Below are positions 43,587 to 51,994 of a stretch of 64,000 nucleotides of DNA, one piece after another. The stretch is from positions 15,145 to 79,144 of the forward strand of contig UQSF01000011.1 in the NCBI GenBank assembly GCA_900543625.1, given 5' to 3'. This DNA is from an uncultured Eubacteriales bacterium (lineage in GTDB: Bacteria > Bacillota > Clostridia > Oscillospirales > Oscillospiraceae). Position 1 is the first letter of the stretch; each line of letters starts with the position of its first letter. Below the pieces are notes generated by a model. The model searched no databases and was not told the DNA's origin. It worked only from the letters and a program-made list of their open reading frames with translations. Both the position numbers and the translations under genes were made by a program.

Positions 43587-44753
43587 TTATGCCTCGGCGC
43601 AGACGGCCTTGAGCACGCCGATCGCCTGCTCGAGCTGCGCCATGGGGATGTTGAGCGCCGGCAGCAGGCGCACCTTGTTTTTCGCCGAGATGACGAGCAC
43701 GCCCTGCTCTGCGCAGGCGCAGATGACGTCTGCGACCGGGCGCACGGTCTGCACGCCGAGCATCAGCCCGAGACCCGTGACGCTTTTGACGCCCGGTGCG
43801 CCGGTGAGCGCGCTGACGATGAAGTCGGACTTTTCCTGCACGGACTGCAGCAGCGGTCCGTCGAGCCGGCGCAGGATGCTCAGCGCGCCGGCACAGCAGA
43901 CCGGGTTGCCGCCGAAGGTCGAGCCGTGGCTGCCGGGGGTGAGCACGTTTTGCACCTTCTCGCCGAGCAGCGTCGCGCCCAGCGGCAGCCCGCCGCCGAG
44001 CCCCTTGGCCGTGGAGACGATGTCGGGCTTGATGCCGTAGTGCATATAGCCGTAGAGCTTTCCGGTGCGGCCGTTTCCGGTCTGCACCTCGTCGCAGATG
44101 AGCAGGATGTCCTGCGCGGCGGCAAGCTGCGCCGCGCCCTTGACGAATGCCTGCGTCAGCGGGATGACGCCGCCCTCGCCCTGCACGACCTCGATCATGA
44201 TGGCGGCGCATTTGTGCGCGGCCACCTGCGCCTTGAGATCGTCGAGATCGTTCGCCTCGGCGTAGGCGAAGCCCTCCGTCAGCGGCAGAAAGTCGTGGTG
44301 GAACACGTCCTGCCCGGTCGCGGCGAGCGTCGTGATCGTGCGGCCGTGGAAGCTGTTTTTGAGCGTGATGACGGTGTGGTATTCCGGCCCCTTGTGCTCG
44401 GCTGCGTATTTGCGCGCGGCCTTGATGGCGCATTCGTTGGCCTCCGCGCCGGAGTTGGAGAAAAAGGCCTTTTTCATGCCGGTCTTTTCGCACAGCAGCT
44501 GCGCCAGCTGCGCGTCGGGCGCGGTGAAGTAGAGGTTTGAGGTGTGCTGCACGGTGCACAGCTGCTCGGTCACGGCGCGCACCCACGCGGGGTCGGACAC
44601 GCCGAAGCTGTTGACGGCGATACCGGTCGCGAGGTCGATGTATTCCTTGCCGTTCTCGTCCCAGACGAGCGAGCCCTTGCCGCGCACGATCGTGACCGGG
44701 TAGCGGGCGTAGGTGTTGGCGATGTAGGTATGGTCAAGTTGCTGTGTATTCAT
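43587..44753 (-). CDS. argD: Acetylornithine aminotransferase
   Basis: A 388-residue class III PLP aminotransferase with PLP-lysine in STAKGLGGGLPLGA and the NSGAEANE motif. AAGGAGG precedes two ATGs; the second, at 44753, has the better spacing. It overlaps the end of argB by 20 bases. It forms acetylornithine in the arginine pathway and may also serve lysine synthesis. Confidence 0.95.
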   Translation of the reverse strand: MNTQQLDHTYIANTYARYPVTIVRGKGSLVWDENGKEYIDLATGIAVNSFGVSDPAWVRAVTEQLCTVQHTSNLYFTAPDAQLAQLLCEKTGMKKAFFSNSGAEANECAIKAARKYAAEHKGPEYHTVITLKNSFHGRTITTLAATGQDVFHHDFLPLTEGFAYAEANDLDDLKAQVAAHKCAAIMIEVVQGEGGVIPLTQAFVKGAAQLAAAQDILLICDEVQTGNGRTGKLYGYMHYGIKPDIVSTAKGLGGGLPLGATLLGEKVQNVLTPGSHGSTFGGNPVCCAGALSILRRLDGPLLQSVQEKSDFIVSALTGAPGVKSVTGLGLMLGVQTVRPVADVICACAEQGVLVISAKNKVRLLPALNIPMAQLEQAIGVLKAVCAEA

Positions 44754-45624
44754 TTGCATTTCCTCCTTGCCCGGCAACGAACATGGTGCCGATGCCTTCG
44801 TTTGTCAGCATTTCGATGAGTATGGCGTGCGGCACGCGTCCGTCGATGATAAAGACACGGTGCACGCCCCAGCGGATGGCGTCCATGCAGCAGGTCACCT
44901 TCGGCAGCATGCCGCCGCAGATGACGCCGGACGTGATGAGTGCGTGCGCCTCTGCCGTATGGATGACGGGGATGAGCGTGTTGGGGTCGTCCTTGTCGCG
45001 CAGGATGCCGCCGATGTCGGTCATGGCGATGAGGCTCTCCGCGCCGAGCTCACCCGCGATGCGCGCGGCCGCGGTGTCGGCGTTGATGTTGTAGACGTGC
45101 CCCTGCGTGTCGCACCCGACGGTGGACACGACCGGGATGTAGCCCTTGTCGAGCACGTCGAGGATGGGGCGCACGTCGATCTTCGTGATCTCGCCCACGT
45201 AGCCGAGCCGCTCGTCGCGCACGCGCGCCTGGATCATCTGCCCGTCGATGCCGGACAGGCCGATCGCGCGGCCGCCCTTTTGCCCGATGAGATTGACGAG
45301 CGTCTTGTTGATCTTTCCGGCGAGCACCATCTGCACGACGTCGGCGGTCTCGGCGTCCGTGACGCGCAGACCGTCGACAAACTGCGTCTGCTTGCCGAGC
45401 TTTTGCAGCATATCCGTGATCTCTGGCCCGCCGCCGTGCACGAGCACGACCTGCACCCCAATGAGCGAGAGCAGCACGATGTCGCGCATGACGGAGTCCT
45501 TGAGCTTTTCGCTGATCATGGCGTTGCCGCCGTATTTGATGACGACGATCTTGCCGCTGTATTCCTGAATATAGGGCAGCGCGTGGACGAGTACCTTTGC
45601 GCGCTGCGGATTTGTGATGTCCAT
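44734..45624 (-). CDS. argB: Acetylglutamate kinase
   Basis: A 296-residue amino-acid kinase. KYGGNAM and VLVHGGGPEI form the ATP and substrate loops, and NINADTAA lies in the nucleotide site. It is the usual point of feedback inhibition by arginine. GGGAGGG precedes ATG 45624. Confidence 0.95.
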   Translation of the reverse strand: MDITNPQRAKVLVHALPYIQEYSGKIVVIKYGGNAMISEKLKDSVMRDIVLLSLIGVQVVLVHGGGPEITDMLQKLGKQTQFVDGLRVTDAETADVVQMVLAGKINKTLVNLIGQKGGRAIGLSGIDGQMIQARVRDERLGYVGEITKIDVRPILDVLDKGYIPVVSTVGCDTQGHVYNINADTAAARIAGELGAESLIAMTDIGGILRDKDDPNTLIPVIHTAEAHALITSGVICGGMLPKVTCCMDAIRWGVHRVFIIDGRVPHAILIEMLTNEGIGTMFVAGQGGNANEYTAT

Positions 45625-45642
45625 GATGGTGTCCCTCCCGGT

Positions 45643-46854
45643 TCAGGTACGGTAGTCGCCGTTGATCTTCACGTAGTCATATGTCAGGTCGCAGCCCCAC
45701 GCCGTTGCGCCCTCGTCACCGGCGTTGAGGTCGACGAGGATCTCGATCTCCTTTTCGAGCAGGATCTGTTTGGCCTCCTCCTCGGAAAACGGCACGCCCG
45801 CACCGTGTGTGCACACGCACACCGTTCCGGCTGCCGAGCGGAAGAACACGTCGACCTTGTGCACGTCCACATGCGTGCTGCTGTAGCCGATGGCGCACAG
45901 CACGCGGCCCCAGTTGGCGTCCGCGCCGAACATGGCGGCCTTGACGAGCGATGAGCAGACGATGCTCTTGGCGACGGTTTTCGCCGTCGCGTGATCTTCC
46001 GCACCGGTGACGCAGCACTCGATCAGGCGCGTCGCGCCCTCGCCGTCGCCCGCGATCCGGCGGCAGAGCCAGACGGTCACGCTGTTGAGCGCGCGGCAGA
46101 AGGCCGTGAAGTCCGCGCCGGGCGCGGTGATCTCGGCGTTGCCCGCGAGTCCGTTTGCCAGCACGGCGACCATGTCGTTCGTGGACGTGTCGCCGTCGAC
46201 GCTGACCATATTGAAGGTGTCCTGCACGTCGCCGGTGAGTGCCGCGTGCAGCATCGGCGCGCTGATGGCGCAGTCGGTCGTGAGAAAGACCAGCATGGTC
46301 GCGAGGTTCGGGTGGATCATGCCCGAGCCCTTGGCGATGCCGCCGATCGTGCAGGTCTTGCCGCCGGCGGTGAACTGCACGGCGATCTCCTTCGGCTGCG
46401 TGTCGGTGGTCATGATGCCCTCGGCCGCCTGATCGGAGTGGTCGCCGAGCGCGGCGGCGAGCTGCGGCAGGCCGGTGCGGATGGGCGCGAGATCGAGCGG
46501 CTGGCCGATCACGCCCGTGGACGCGACGATGACGTCCTGCGGCGCGATGTGCAGCGCTGCTGCCGTGAGTGCGCTCATCTCCTCGGCGACGGCGATGCCG
46601 TCGGCGTTGCAGGTGTTGGCGTTGCCGCTGTTGCAGACGATGGCCTGCGCCTTGCCGTCGGCCAGGTGCGCCTTTGTCACGGTCAGGGGTGCGCCCTTGA
46701 CGAGGTTGGTCGTATAGACCGCCGCGGCGCTGGCCGGGACGGCGCTGTAAATGAGCGCGAGGTCGCGCTTGGCTTGGTTCTTGCGGATGCCGCAGTGGAT
46801 GCCCGCTGCGGAAAAACCCTGTGCGGCGCACACGCCGCCGGTGACTTGCTTCAT
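45643..46854 (-). CDS. argJ: Bifunctional ornithine acetyltransferase / N-acetylglutamate synthase
   Basis: A 403-residue ArgJ with the self-cleavage site KGSGMIHPNLATML, where the Thr becomes the new N-terminal nucleophile. It recycles the acetyl group from acetylornithine to glutamate, so a separate ArgE is not needed. AAGGAGG precedes ATG 46854. Confidence 0.95.
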   Translation of the reverse strand: MKQVTGGVCAAQGFSAAGIHCGIRKNQAKRDLALIYSAVPASAAAVYTTNLVKGAPLTVTKAHLADGKAQAIVCNSGNANTCNADGIAVAEEMSALTAAALHIAPQDVIVASTGVIGQPLDLAPIRTGLPQLAAALGDHSDQAAEGIMTTDTQPKEIAVQFTAGGKTCTIGGIAKGSGMIHPNLATMLVFLTTDCAISAPMLHAALTGDVQDTFNMVSVDGDTSTNDMVAVLANGLAGNAEITAPGADFTAFCRALNSVTVWLCRRIAGDGEGATRLIECCVTGAEDHATAKTVAKSIVCSSLVKAAMFGADANWGRVLCAIGYSSTHVDVHKVDVFFRSAAGTVCVCTHGAGVPFSEEEAKQILLEKEIEILVDLNAGDEGATAWGCDLTYDYVKINGDYRT

Positions 46855-46866
46855 CGGTTTTCCTCC

Positions 46867-47811
46867 TTACAGTTCGAGGCCGAAGCCCTTTTCCTTGCCC
46901 ATGACGAGGTTCAGGCACTCGAGCGCCGCGCCGGACGCGCCCTTGCCGAGGTTGTCGAACACGGCCGTGAGCACGATGCGCTCGTCGTTGCCGGACACCG
47001 ACACGACCATGCTGTCCTTGCCGGACATGGCGGCGGCGGACAGGAAGCCGTCCGTGCACGCGGGGTCCTGATAGTGCACGACGGGGCCGGTGTACTTTGC
47101 GGCGTAGGCGGCCTTGATGTCCGCCATCGTCTTGCCGGGGCAGAGCTGTGCGCCGAAGAGTGCGACGCTCGTCTCCATGCCGCTGTAGAAATCCGCCACG
47201 ATCGGCGCGAACACCGGCGCGTGCGTCAGACCCGGGACCGCGCACATCTCGCGCAGGTGCTTGTGCTGCTGCGTGAGGGCGTACTGCCGGGGCGCGGCGT
47301 ACAGGGGGTCGGGCTCGTCAGCCTCATATTCGGCGATCATCTTCTTGCCGCCGCCGCTGTAGCCCGTGAGCGAGTAGCACGTCAGCAGTGCGTCCGGCGG
47401 CAGGATGCCCGCCTCGACGAGCGGATAGGTGAGCACGACGAAGCCGCTGGCGTGGCAGCCGGGCACGGCGATGCGCTTGGCCGTTCGGATCGCGGCCTCG
47501 CGCTCGGGCGACAGCTCCGGGAAGCCGTACACCCAGCCCGGCGCGGTGCGGTGCGCGGTCGAGGTGTCGAGCACGACCGTGTCCGGGTTTTCGACCAGAT
47601 CTGCCGCCGTGACCGCCGCCGCATCCGGCAGACACAAAAACGCGATGTCCGCGCGGTTGAGCATCTCGCGCTGCGCCTCGATATCGTGCCCAAGTTCCGG
47701 CGGCAGGGTCAGCAGCGTGATGTCCGCGCGCTGTGCCAGCCGGTCGTAAATGCGCAGCCCGGCCGTGCCGGAGCTGCCGTCAATGAAAATGGTTTTCTTT
47801 TCAGTATACAT
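46867..47811 (-). CDS. argC: N-acetyl-gamma-glutamyl-phosphate reductase
   Basis: A 314-residue enzyme of the short (type 2) ArgC form: NAD(P) loop GSSGTAGLRI, catalytic Cys in AVPGCHASGF. First gene of the arginine operon; ATG 47811 lies after GAGGGATGACAT. The promoter upstream carries two ARG boxes. Confidence 0.95.
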   Translation of the reverse strand: MYTEKKTIFIDGSSGTAGLRIYDRLAQRADITLLTLPPELGHDIEAQREMLNRADIAFLCLPDAAAVTAADLVENPDTVVLDTSTAHRTAPGWVYGFPELSPEREAAIRTAKRIAVPGCHASGFVVLTYPLVEAGILPPDALLTCYSLTGYSGGGKKMIAEYEADEPDPLYAAPRQYALTQQHKHLREMCAVPGLTHAPVFAPIVADFYSGMETSVALFGAQLCPGKTMADIKAAYAAKYTGPVVHYQDPACTDGFLSAAAMSGKDSMVVSVSGNDERIVLTAVFDNLGKGASGAALECLNLVMGKEKGFGLEL

Positions 47812-47828
47812 ATGTCATCCCTCGCAAG

Positions 47829-47885
47829 CGAATATAAATCCATTAAGACAATAAAAATATACTACTACGCGAATAAATATGCAAT
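47829..47885 (-). promoter_or_regulatory. Arginine operon promoter with two ARG boxes
   Basis: On the minus strand TTGCAT (47879-47884), a 17-bp spacer and TATATT (47856-47861). Two ArgR/AhrC-type boxes, read on the plus strand: CGAATAAATATGCAAT (47870-47885), overlapping the -35, and CGAATATAAATCCATT (47829-47844), in the early transcribed region. They start 41 bp apart, about four helical turns. Arginine-bound ArgR should repress here. Confidence 0.75.
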
Positions 47886-48022
47886 AAGCTCACGGAAAAA
47901 TTCATGCGATTTGTGAAATTTGAAAACATAGCCGCCAAAGGAGAAAACTGCCTTGTGCACCCTGCACATATTCGGCGGTGCATATTTGGGCGCGCTGCCG
48001 GATTTTTGGGCAGCAGCGGCAT

Positions 48023-48055
48023 AAAAAACCCGCCCGACTGTTCGGTCGGGCGGGT
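48023..48055 (-). terminator. Terminator of the Na/Pi cotransporter gene
   Basis: Stem CCCGCCCGAC/GTCGGGCGGG followed on the minus strand by a run of T residues. The segment 47890-48022 shows nothing else. Confidence 0.85.
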
Positions 48056-48065
48056 ACGATACCGG

Positions 48066-49817
48066 TCAGATCCGGAATTCCTTGCTGTACTCGGCGTAGT
48101 ATTTGTCAAAGCTGTGCGAGTGCATGGCCATGACGCTGTTGATATATTCGTGCGTGTCGAACGACTCGGACTCGAGCTCGATCATGGCGACGGCGATGTT
48201 CGAGCAGTGGTCGGACACACGCTCACAGTTGGTGAGCAGGTCGTTGAAGGCAAAGCCGTGGTTGAGCGTGCACTCACCGGTCTGCAGGCGGTCGATGTGG
48301 TGCAGCTTCATTTCGTCGCAGAGGTTATCGATCAGCTCCTCGAGCGGCTCGACGCGGTAGGCGGCGTCGACGTCGTTGTTGAGGAAGGCGGAGATCGTCA
48401 GCTCGAGAATGCGCGTCACGGCACTGAGCATGACGTGCAGCTCCCGCGAGCCGGCGGGAGAGAAGACGATCTGCTTCGTGTAGAGCTCCTGTGCGGTCTC
48501 ACCGATGTTGAGCGAGTGGTCACTGATGCGCTCGAGGTCGCTGATCGTGTGCAGATACTTCGACACGTCGGCGGTCTGGCGCGGCGTGAGCTCCTTGCTC
48601 GTGATCTTGATGAGATAGGTGCCGAGCTTGTCCTCGTAGTGGTCGATGGCTTCCTCGTCCTCCTGCAGGGCGGCGAACTGGTCGTCGTCAAACTTTTCGA
48701 GCAGGGCGAAGGCGGACAGGATGTTGTTTTGCGCCTGACGCGCCATGGAGTCGATGGTCAGGCGGCTCTGCTCGATGGCGAGCGCCGGATGCGTGAGAAA
48801 GCGCTCCTCGAGCCGGTCCATGTCGGCGAGTGCACCGCTTGCAGCCTTGTCCGGGAACAGGACGGTGACGAGCCGCTCGAGCATGGGGATCATCGGCGTG
48901 AGCAGCAGCACGGTCGCAAAGCGGAAGACCGTGTTGAGCAGAGCAATGGACACGGTGGTCATCGTGGCGTCCATGAACGGGAAGTGCACCGCGGCATTGA
49001 CCACATAGAACACGACGCCCCAGACGAGCGCGCCGATGACGTCAATGAGCAGGTAGACGTAGGCGGTGCGCTTGCCCTTGACGCTCGCGCCGAGCGAGGA
49101 CAGCAGCACTGGCACGGCCGCGCCGATGGCGATGCCGAGCGTGATGGGGAAGGCGACCGAGAACGTGATCGTGCCCGTGATGGCCAGCGCCTGCAAAATG
49201 CCGACGGCAGCGGAGGCGCTCTGCAGAATGCAGGTGAACACCGTGCCGACGAGCACGCCGAGCAGGGGGTTGGAGAAGCGGGTGAGCAGGTTGATGAACG
49301 CCGCGCTGTCCTTGAGCGGGGCGACGGCACCGCTCATTGCGGACATGCCGTACATCAGCACGGCGAAGCCGAGCAGGATGTCGCCGATGTGGCGCTTGGC
49401 CTGATCCTTGCAGAACATGTGCAGGACGATGCCGATCACGGCGACGATGCCGGTGAGCGTTGCGGTGCTCAGCAGCGACACCCAGCCGGAGCCGCTGATG
49501 TCCGACAGGCAGAGGATCCAGCCTGTGATGCTCGTGCCGAGGATCGAGCCGAGCACGATACCGATGGCCTGACGCACCTGCATCATGCCGGAGTTGACAA
49601 AGCCGACGACCATGACGGACGTGGCCGAGGATGACTGGATCACGGCGGTAACGCCGGTGCCGAGCAAAACGCCCTTGAGCGGGGTACTTGTGAGTCTATA
49701 GAGGATGATCTCCAGCTTGTTGCCGGCCACCTTTTTCAGCCCGTCGCCCATGAGCGTCATGCCGAACAGGAACAGAGCCACGCCGCCAAGCAGAGAGATC
49801 ACGTTGTTGATCCCCAA
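48066..49817 (-). CDS. Na/Pi cotransporter family protein with PhoU domain
   Basis: A 583-residue protein. The membrane half contains the two inverted repeats with QSSSATSVM and QSASAAVG. The C-terminal 230 residues are PhoU-like helices. Such NptA/YjbB-type proteins move phosphate, and the PhoU part may gate or sense it. The start is TTG 49817, after AAGGGAG; no ATG fits the family N-terminus MGINNVISLLGGVALFLFGM. Confidence 0.9.
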   Translation of the reverse strand: MGINNVISLLGGVALFLFGMTLMGDGLKKVAGNKLEIILYRLTSTPLKGVLLGTGVTAVIQSSSATSVMVVGFVNSGMMQVRQAIGIVLGSILGTSITGWILCLSDISGSGWVSLLSTATLTGIVAVIGIVLHMFCKDQAKRHIGDILLGFAVLMYGMSAMSGAVAPLKDSAAFINLLTRFSNPLLGVLVGTVFTCILQSASAAVGILQALAITGTITFSVAFPITLGIAIGAAVPVLLSSLGASVKGKRTAYVYLLIDVIGALVWGVVFYVVNAAVHFPFMDATMTTVSIALLNTVFRFATVLLLTPMIPMLERLVTVLFPDKAASGALADMDRLEERFLTHPALAIEQSRLTIDSMARQAQNNILSAFALLEKFDDDQFAALQEDEEAIDHYEDKLGTYLIKITSKELTPRQTADVSKYLHTISDLERISDHSLNIGETAQELYTKQIVFSPAGSRELHVMLSAVTRILELTISAFLNNDVDAAYRVEPLEELIDNLCDEMKLHHIDRLQTGECTLNHGFAFNDLLTNCERVSDHCSNIAVAMIELESESFDTHEYINSVMAMHSHSFDKYYAEYSKEFRI

Positions 49818-49993
49818 ATCGCTTCACACTCCCTTTGTATTGTTGATATGATTGCGCTTACCCTTCACTATATCAGAAAGAACGGCAAAGATAAATGCCG
49901 GAAGTGTCCGTTTGCGTTACAAATTTCGACGAAATTTGGAGTGGTTTTTTGTGCAGAATATGCTCGTTTGGGCGGCCGCCGGCCGTCGGAATC

Positions 49994-50022
49994 TTGACAA
50001 TGTGCACTCCGCGTGCTATATT
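49994..50022 (+). promoter_or_regulatory. Promoter of the cyclodeaminase-like gene
   Basis: TTGACA (49994-49999), a 17-bp spacer and TATATT (50017-50022). Confidence 0.85.
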
Positions 50023-50082
50023 CCTATTATAATAATGTGTATATCTGCGCGCGGCTATGCGCGCGGGGAAACGGAGGATACG

Positions 50083-50766
50083 ATGGCAGAAGAAAAGAAA
50101 AAGATCATGATCCACACGGCGAGCGGCGACCACGTGGTCGACATGAGCGACAAGAAGCCCAAGCCGAAGTTCGGCGTGCTGCCGGTCAGCGACTATGTCG
50201 CCGCGGTGGCGGACCCCGATGCGCAGCCGCAGGCCGGCAGCGTGGGCGCGGTTGTGGCGGCGCTGGCGGCGGCGATGGGCTCGCTGGCCGTGCAGGCGCT
50301 GCGCTCGGACGACGAGGCGCTCAGACAGACGGCCGAGGAGCTGCGCCAGATGACGGACTACATGGTCTTTCAGATCGACGAGGAGCTGCGCTCGCGCGAG
50401 CCGTATGATAAGCGCAGGAACGACCCCGCCGCCACGCGCAACGATCTTGACATCGCGCTGCGCGTTGCGAGCGACATCCCGAACGAGGTCGTGTACATCA
50501 TGTGCCGCTGCATCGAGCTGATGAAGGAGGTCGTCGACCGTGGCGACGATCTGACCGCGTGCAGTGCGCTCGCTGCCGTGCATCTGAGCGTGGCGGCCAT
50601 CCGCTGTATGCAGGCAGAGCTGCTCTCTTACGCAAAGGAAATGGATGACGACGTGTTCGGCTACACGATCGTGCGCGAGGCCGAGCTGAACCTGGCCAAC
50701 CATCAGGAGCTGATCGACGGGCTCGTTGAGGAGCTCACGCGCCGTCTGACCCGCGAGAAAAAGTAA
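50083..50766 (+). CDS. Putative cyclodeaminase/cyclohydrolase family protein (FTCD C-terminal-like)
   Basis: A 227-residue, mostly helical protein. After a charged N-terminus, the block QAGSVGAVVAALAAAMGSLAVQ and the later VVDRGDDLTACSALAAVHLSV follow the pattern of the formiminotetrahydrofolate cyclodeaminase family, though the usual PGGGS motif is not preserved. The next gene is a folate importer, which fits a folate role. The assignment is tentative. ACGGAGG precedes ATG 50083. Confidence 0.55.
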   Translation: MAEEKKKIMIHTASGDHVVDMSDKKPKPKFGVLPVSDYVAAVADPDAQPQAGSVGAVVAALAAAMGSLAVQALRSDDEALRQTAEELRQMTDYMVFQIDEELRSREPYDKRRNDPAATRNDLDIALRVASDIPNEVVYIMCRCIELMKEVVDRGDDLTACSALAAVHLSVAAIRCMQAELLSYAKEMDDDVFGYTIVREAELNLANHQELIDGLVEELTRRLTREKK

Positions 50767-50772
50767 GCGCAG

Positions 50773-50803
50773 AAAAAGGACGCCCGGCGGGCGTCCTTTT
50801 TCC
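50773..50803 (+). terminator. Terminator upstream of the folT unit
   Basis: Stem AAAAAGGACGCC/GGGCGTCCTTTTT followed by T residues. Confidence 0.85.
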
Positions 50804-50805
50804 GG

Positions 50806-50834
50806 TTGCAAAGCCGCGCCGCGTGTGCTATGAT
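50806..50834 (+). promoter_or_regulatory. Promoter of folT
   Basis: TTGCAA (50806-50811), a 17-bp spacer and TATGAT (50829-50834). Confidence 0.8.
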
Positions 50835-50862
50835 ACACACGCAATCTTTGCAGAGTATGTAT

Positions 50863-50960
50863 TGGACAGAGTAGGAACAGCGCGTTAAGTGCGTCGGGAT
50901 GGGAAGTTGTCCGACGACGAAGGGGTACGCCCCACGGTGCTGCTGCCGCTTCCACTGCCA
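50863..50960 (+). promoter_or_regulatory. THF (tetrahydrofolate) riboswitch
   Basis: It has the conserved folE-motif elements in order: GAGTAGGAACAGC, GCGTTAAGTG, P3 stem CGTCGG/CCGACG enclosing GATGGGA, CGAAG, a GGGG-TACG-CCCC stem, then CGGTG and GCCGCTTCC. The outer stem pairs TGGACAG (50863-50869) with CTGCCA (50955-50960). A second hairpin (GCCAC..GGGG/CCCC..GTGGC) lies between the aptamer and the ribosome-binding site. No T tract is present, so control of translation is likely. Confidence 0.88.
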
Positions 50961-51007
50961 CCAGGGGAGACCCCGTCGTGGCAACTGTCACGAAAGGAGT
51001 CTTAAAA

Positions 51008-51544
51008 TTGCATACGAAATGGACTGCCCGCCGCCTCGCGGCGGACGCGATGTTTGCCGCCATGGTCACGGTTCTGGCCGCAGCCGCCATCAAGACCGGA
51101 AACCTCAAGATCACCATCGAGGCGATGCCGGTATTTCTCGGCGCGCTGATGCTCGGCCCGGTCGACGGAATGGTCATCGGCGGCATCGGCACGCTGCTGT
51201 ATCAGCTGCTGTCCTATGGCGTGACCGCCACGACCGCGCTGTGGATCGCGCCGTATGTGCTGCTCGGCCTGTGCGTGGGCGCGATGTCCGCGCGGCACGG
51301 GTACGCCTGCACCAAGTGCCAGCTCGTGCTGCTGGTCGTGCTGGGGGAGCTGGGCATCACGGCGCTCAACACCGCCTCGCTGTATATCGACAGCCTCATC
51401 TACGGGTATTATTCGCCCGTGTTCGTCTTCGGCACGCTGCCGCTGCGTCTGGGCATCTGCGCGGCGAAGGCGGTCGTGTTTTCGCTGCTGCTGCCGTCGC
51501 TGCTGCCGCTTGTGCGCCGCGCGGTGCAGCCGCACGCCAATTAA
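51008..51544 (+). CDS. folT: Folate-specific ECF transporter S component
   Basis: A 178-residue membrane protein with six helices. The N-terminal region TARRLAADAMFAAMVTVLAA and the ALMLGPVDGMVIGGIGTLLY segment are typical of ECF S components. The THF riboswitch upstream identifies folate as the substrate. TTG 51008 lies 8 bases after AAGGAG; GTG 50978 is the alternative but falls inside the expression platform hairpin. The energising EcfAT module is not in this window. Confidence 0.9.
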   Translation: MHTKWTARRLAADAMFAAMVTVLAAAAIKTGNLKITIEAMPVFLGALMLGPVDGMVIGGIGTLLYQLLSYGVTATTALWIAPYVLLGLCVGAMSARHGYACTKCQLVLLVVLGELGITALNTASLYIDSLIYGYYSPVFVFGTLPLRLGICAAKAVVFSLLLPSLLPLVRRAVQPHAN

Positions 51545-51564
51545 CCGAACAGAAATACGTCAAA

Positions 51565-51595
51565 GCCGCCGCTCGATATGAGCGGCGGTTTTTTG
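51565..51595 (+). terminator. folT terminator (left copy of a duplicated hairpin)
   Basis: CCGCCGCTC/GAGCGGCGG stem followed by six T residues. A copy with the same stem but a changed loop lies at 51791-51820. Confidence 0.9.
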
Positions 51596-51788
51596 AGACT
51601 GTCAAAAAGTATTCCTTTTTGACAAGGGGGTTTGCAGTCTGCTGCGCGCATAATTTGTGCGCCGCCGGCGCACAAATTCCACACTTGCAGCCTGAGAAGT
51701 ATTTTCTTCGCCGCACATGTCGCCGAAGAAAATGATCGGTCTTTCTTTGCGCCCGCAGGCGCAAAGGCTACGAGGTTCTTTGACAGAC
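51596..51788 (-). repeat. Four-hairpin intergenic repeat element, copy 4 (reverse)
   Basis: Read on the minus strand: hairpin 1 CTTTGCGCC/GGGCGCAAAG, hairpin 2 ATTTTCTTCG/CGAAGAAAAT (51701-51733) with the loop GCGACATGTGCGG, hairpin 3 AATTTGTGCGCC/GGCGCACAAATT, and hairpin 4 TGTCAAAAAG/CTTTTTGACA. The stems differ from the other copies but stay fully paired. Confidence 0.85.
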
Positions 51789-51790
51789 TG

Positions 51791-51820
51791 GCCGCCGCTC
51801 AACATGAGCGGCGGTTTTTT
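51791..51820 (+). terminator. Right copy of the folT terminator hairpin
   Basis: GCCGCCGCTC/GAGCGGCGG and six T residues, beginning 226 bp after the left copy. Confidence 0.85.
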
Positions 51821-51837
51821 GCGCGGCGGCATGAAAA

Positions 51838-51869
51838 AGCAGTCCGGCATGGTTCATGCCGGACTGCTC
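51838..51869 (-). terminator. Terminator of the AGPS/FGGY operon
   Basis: Stem AGCAGTCCGGCATG/CATGCCGGACTGCT followed on the minus strand by five T residues. Between here and 51994 only weak inverted repeats are seen. Confidence 0.8.
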
Positions 51870-51994
51870 CATCCAATTGGGGCGGTACGCCCCGGTTCTC
51901 CCCCCTGCTGCACAAACGATCTACGCAGCAGCATTGGCACTTGGCCAGTGATCCGGCGCCGGGCATCCAATCCGGCACCGGGTGATAACGATAC

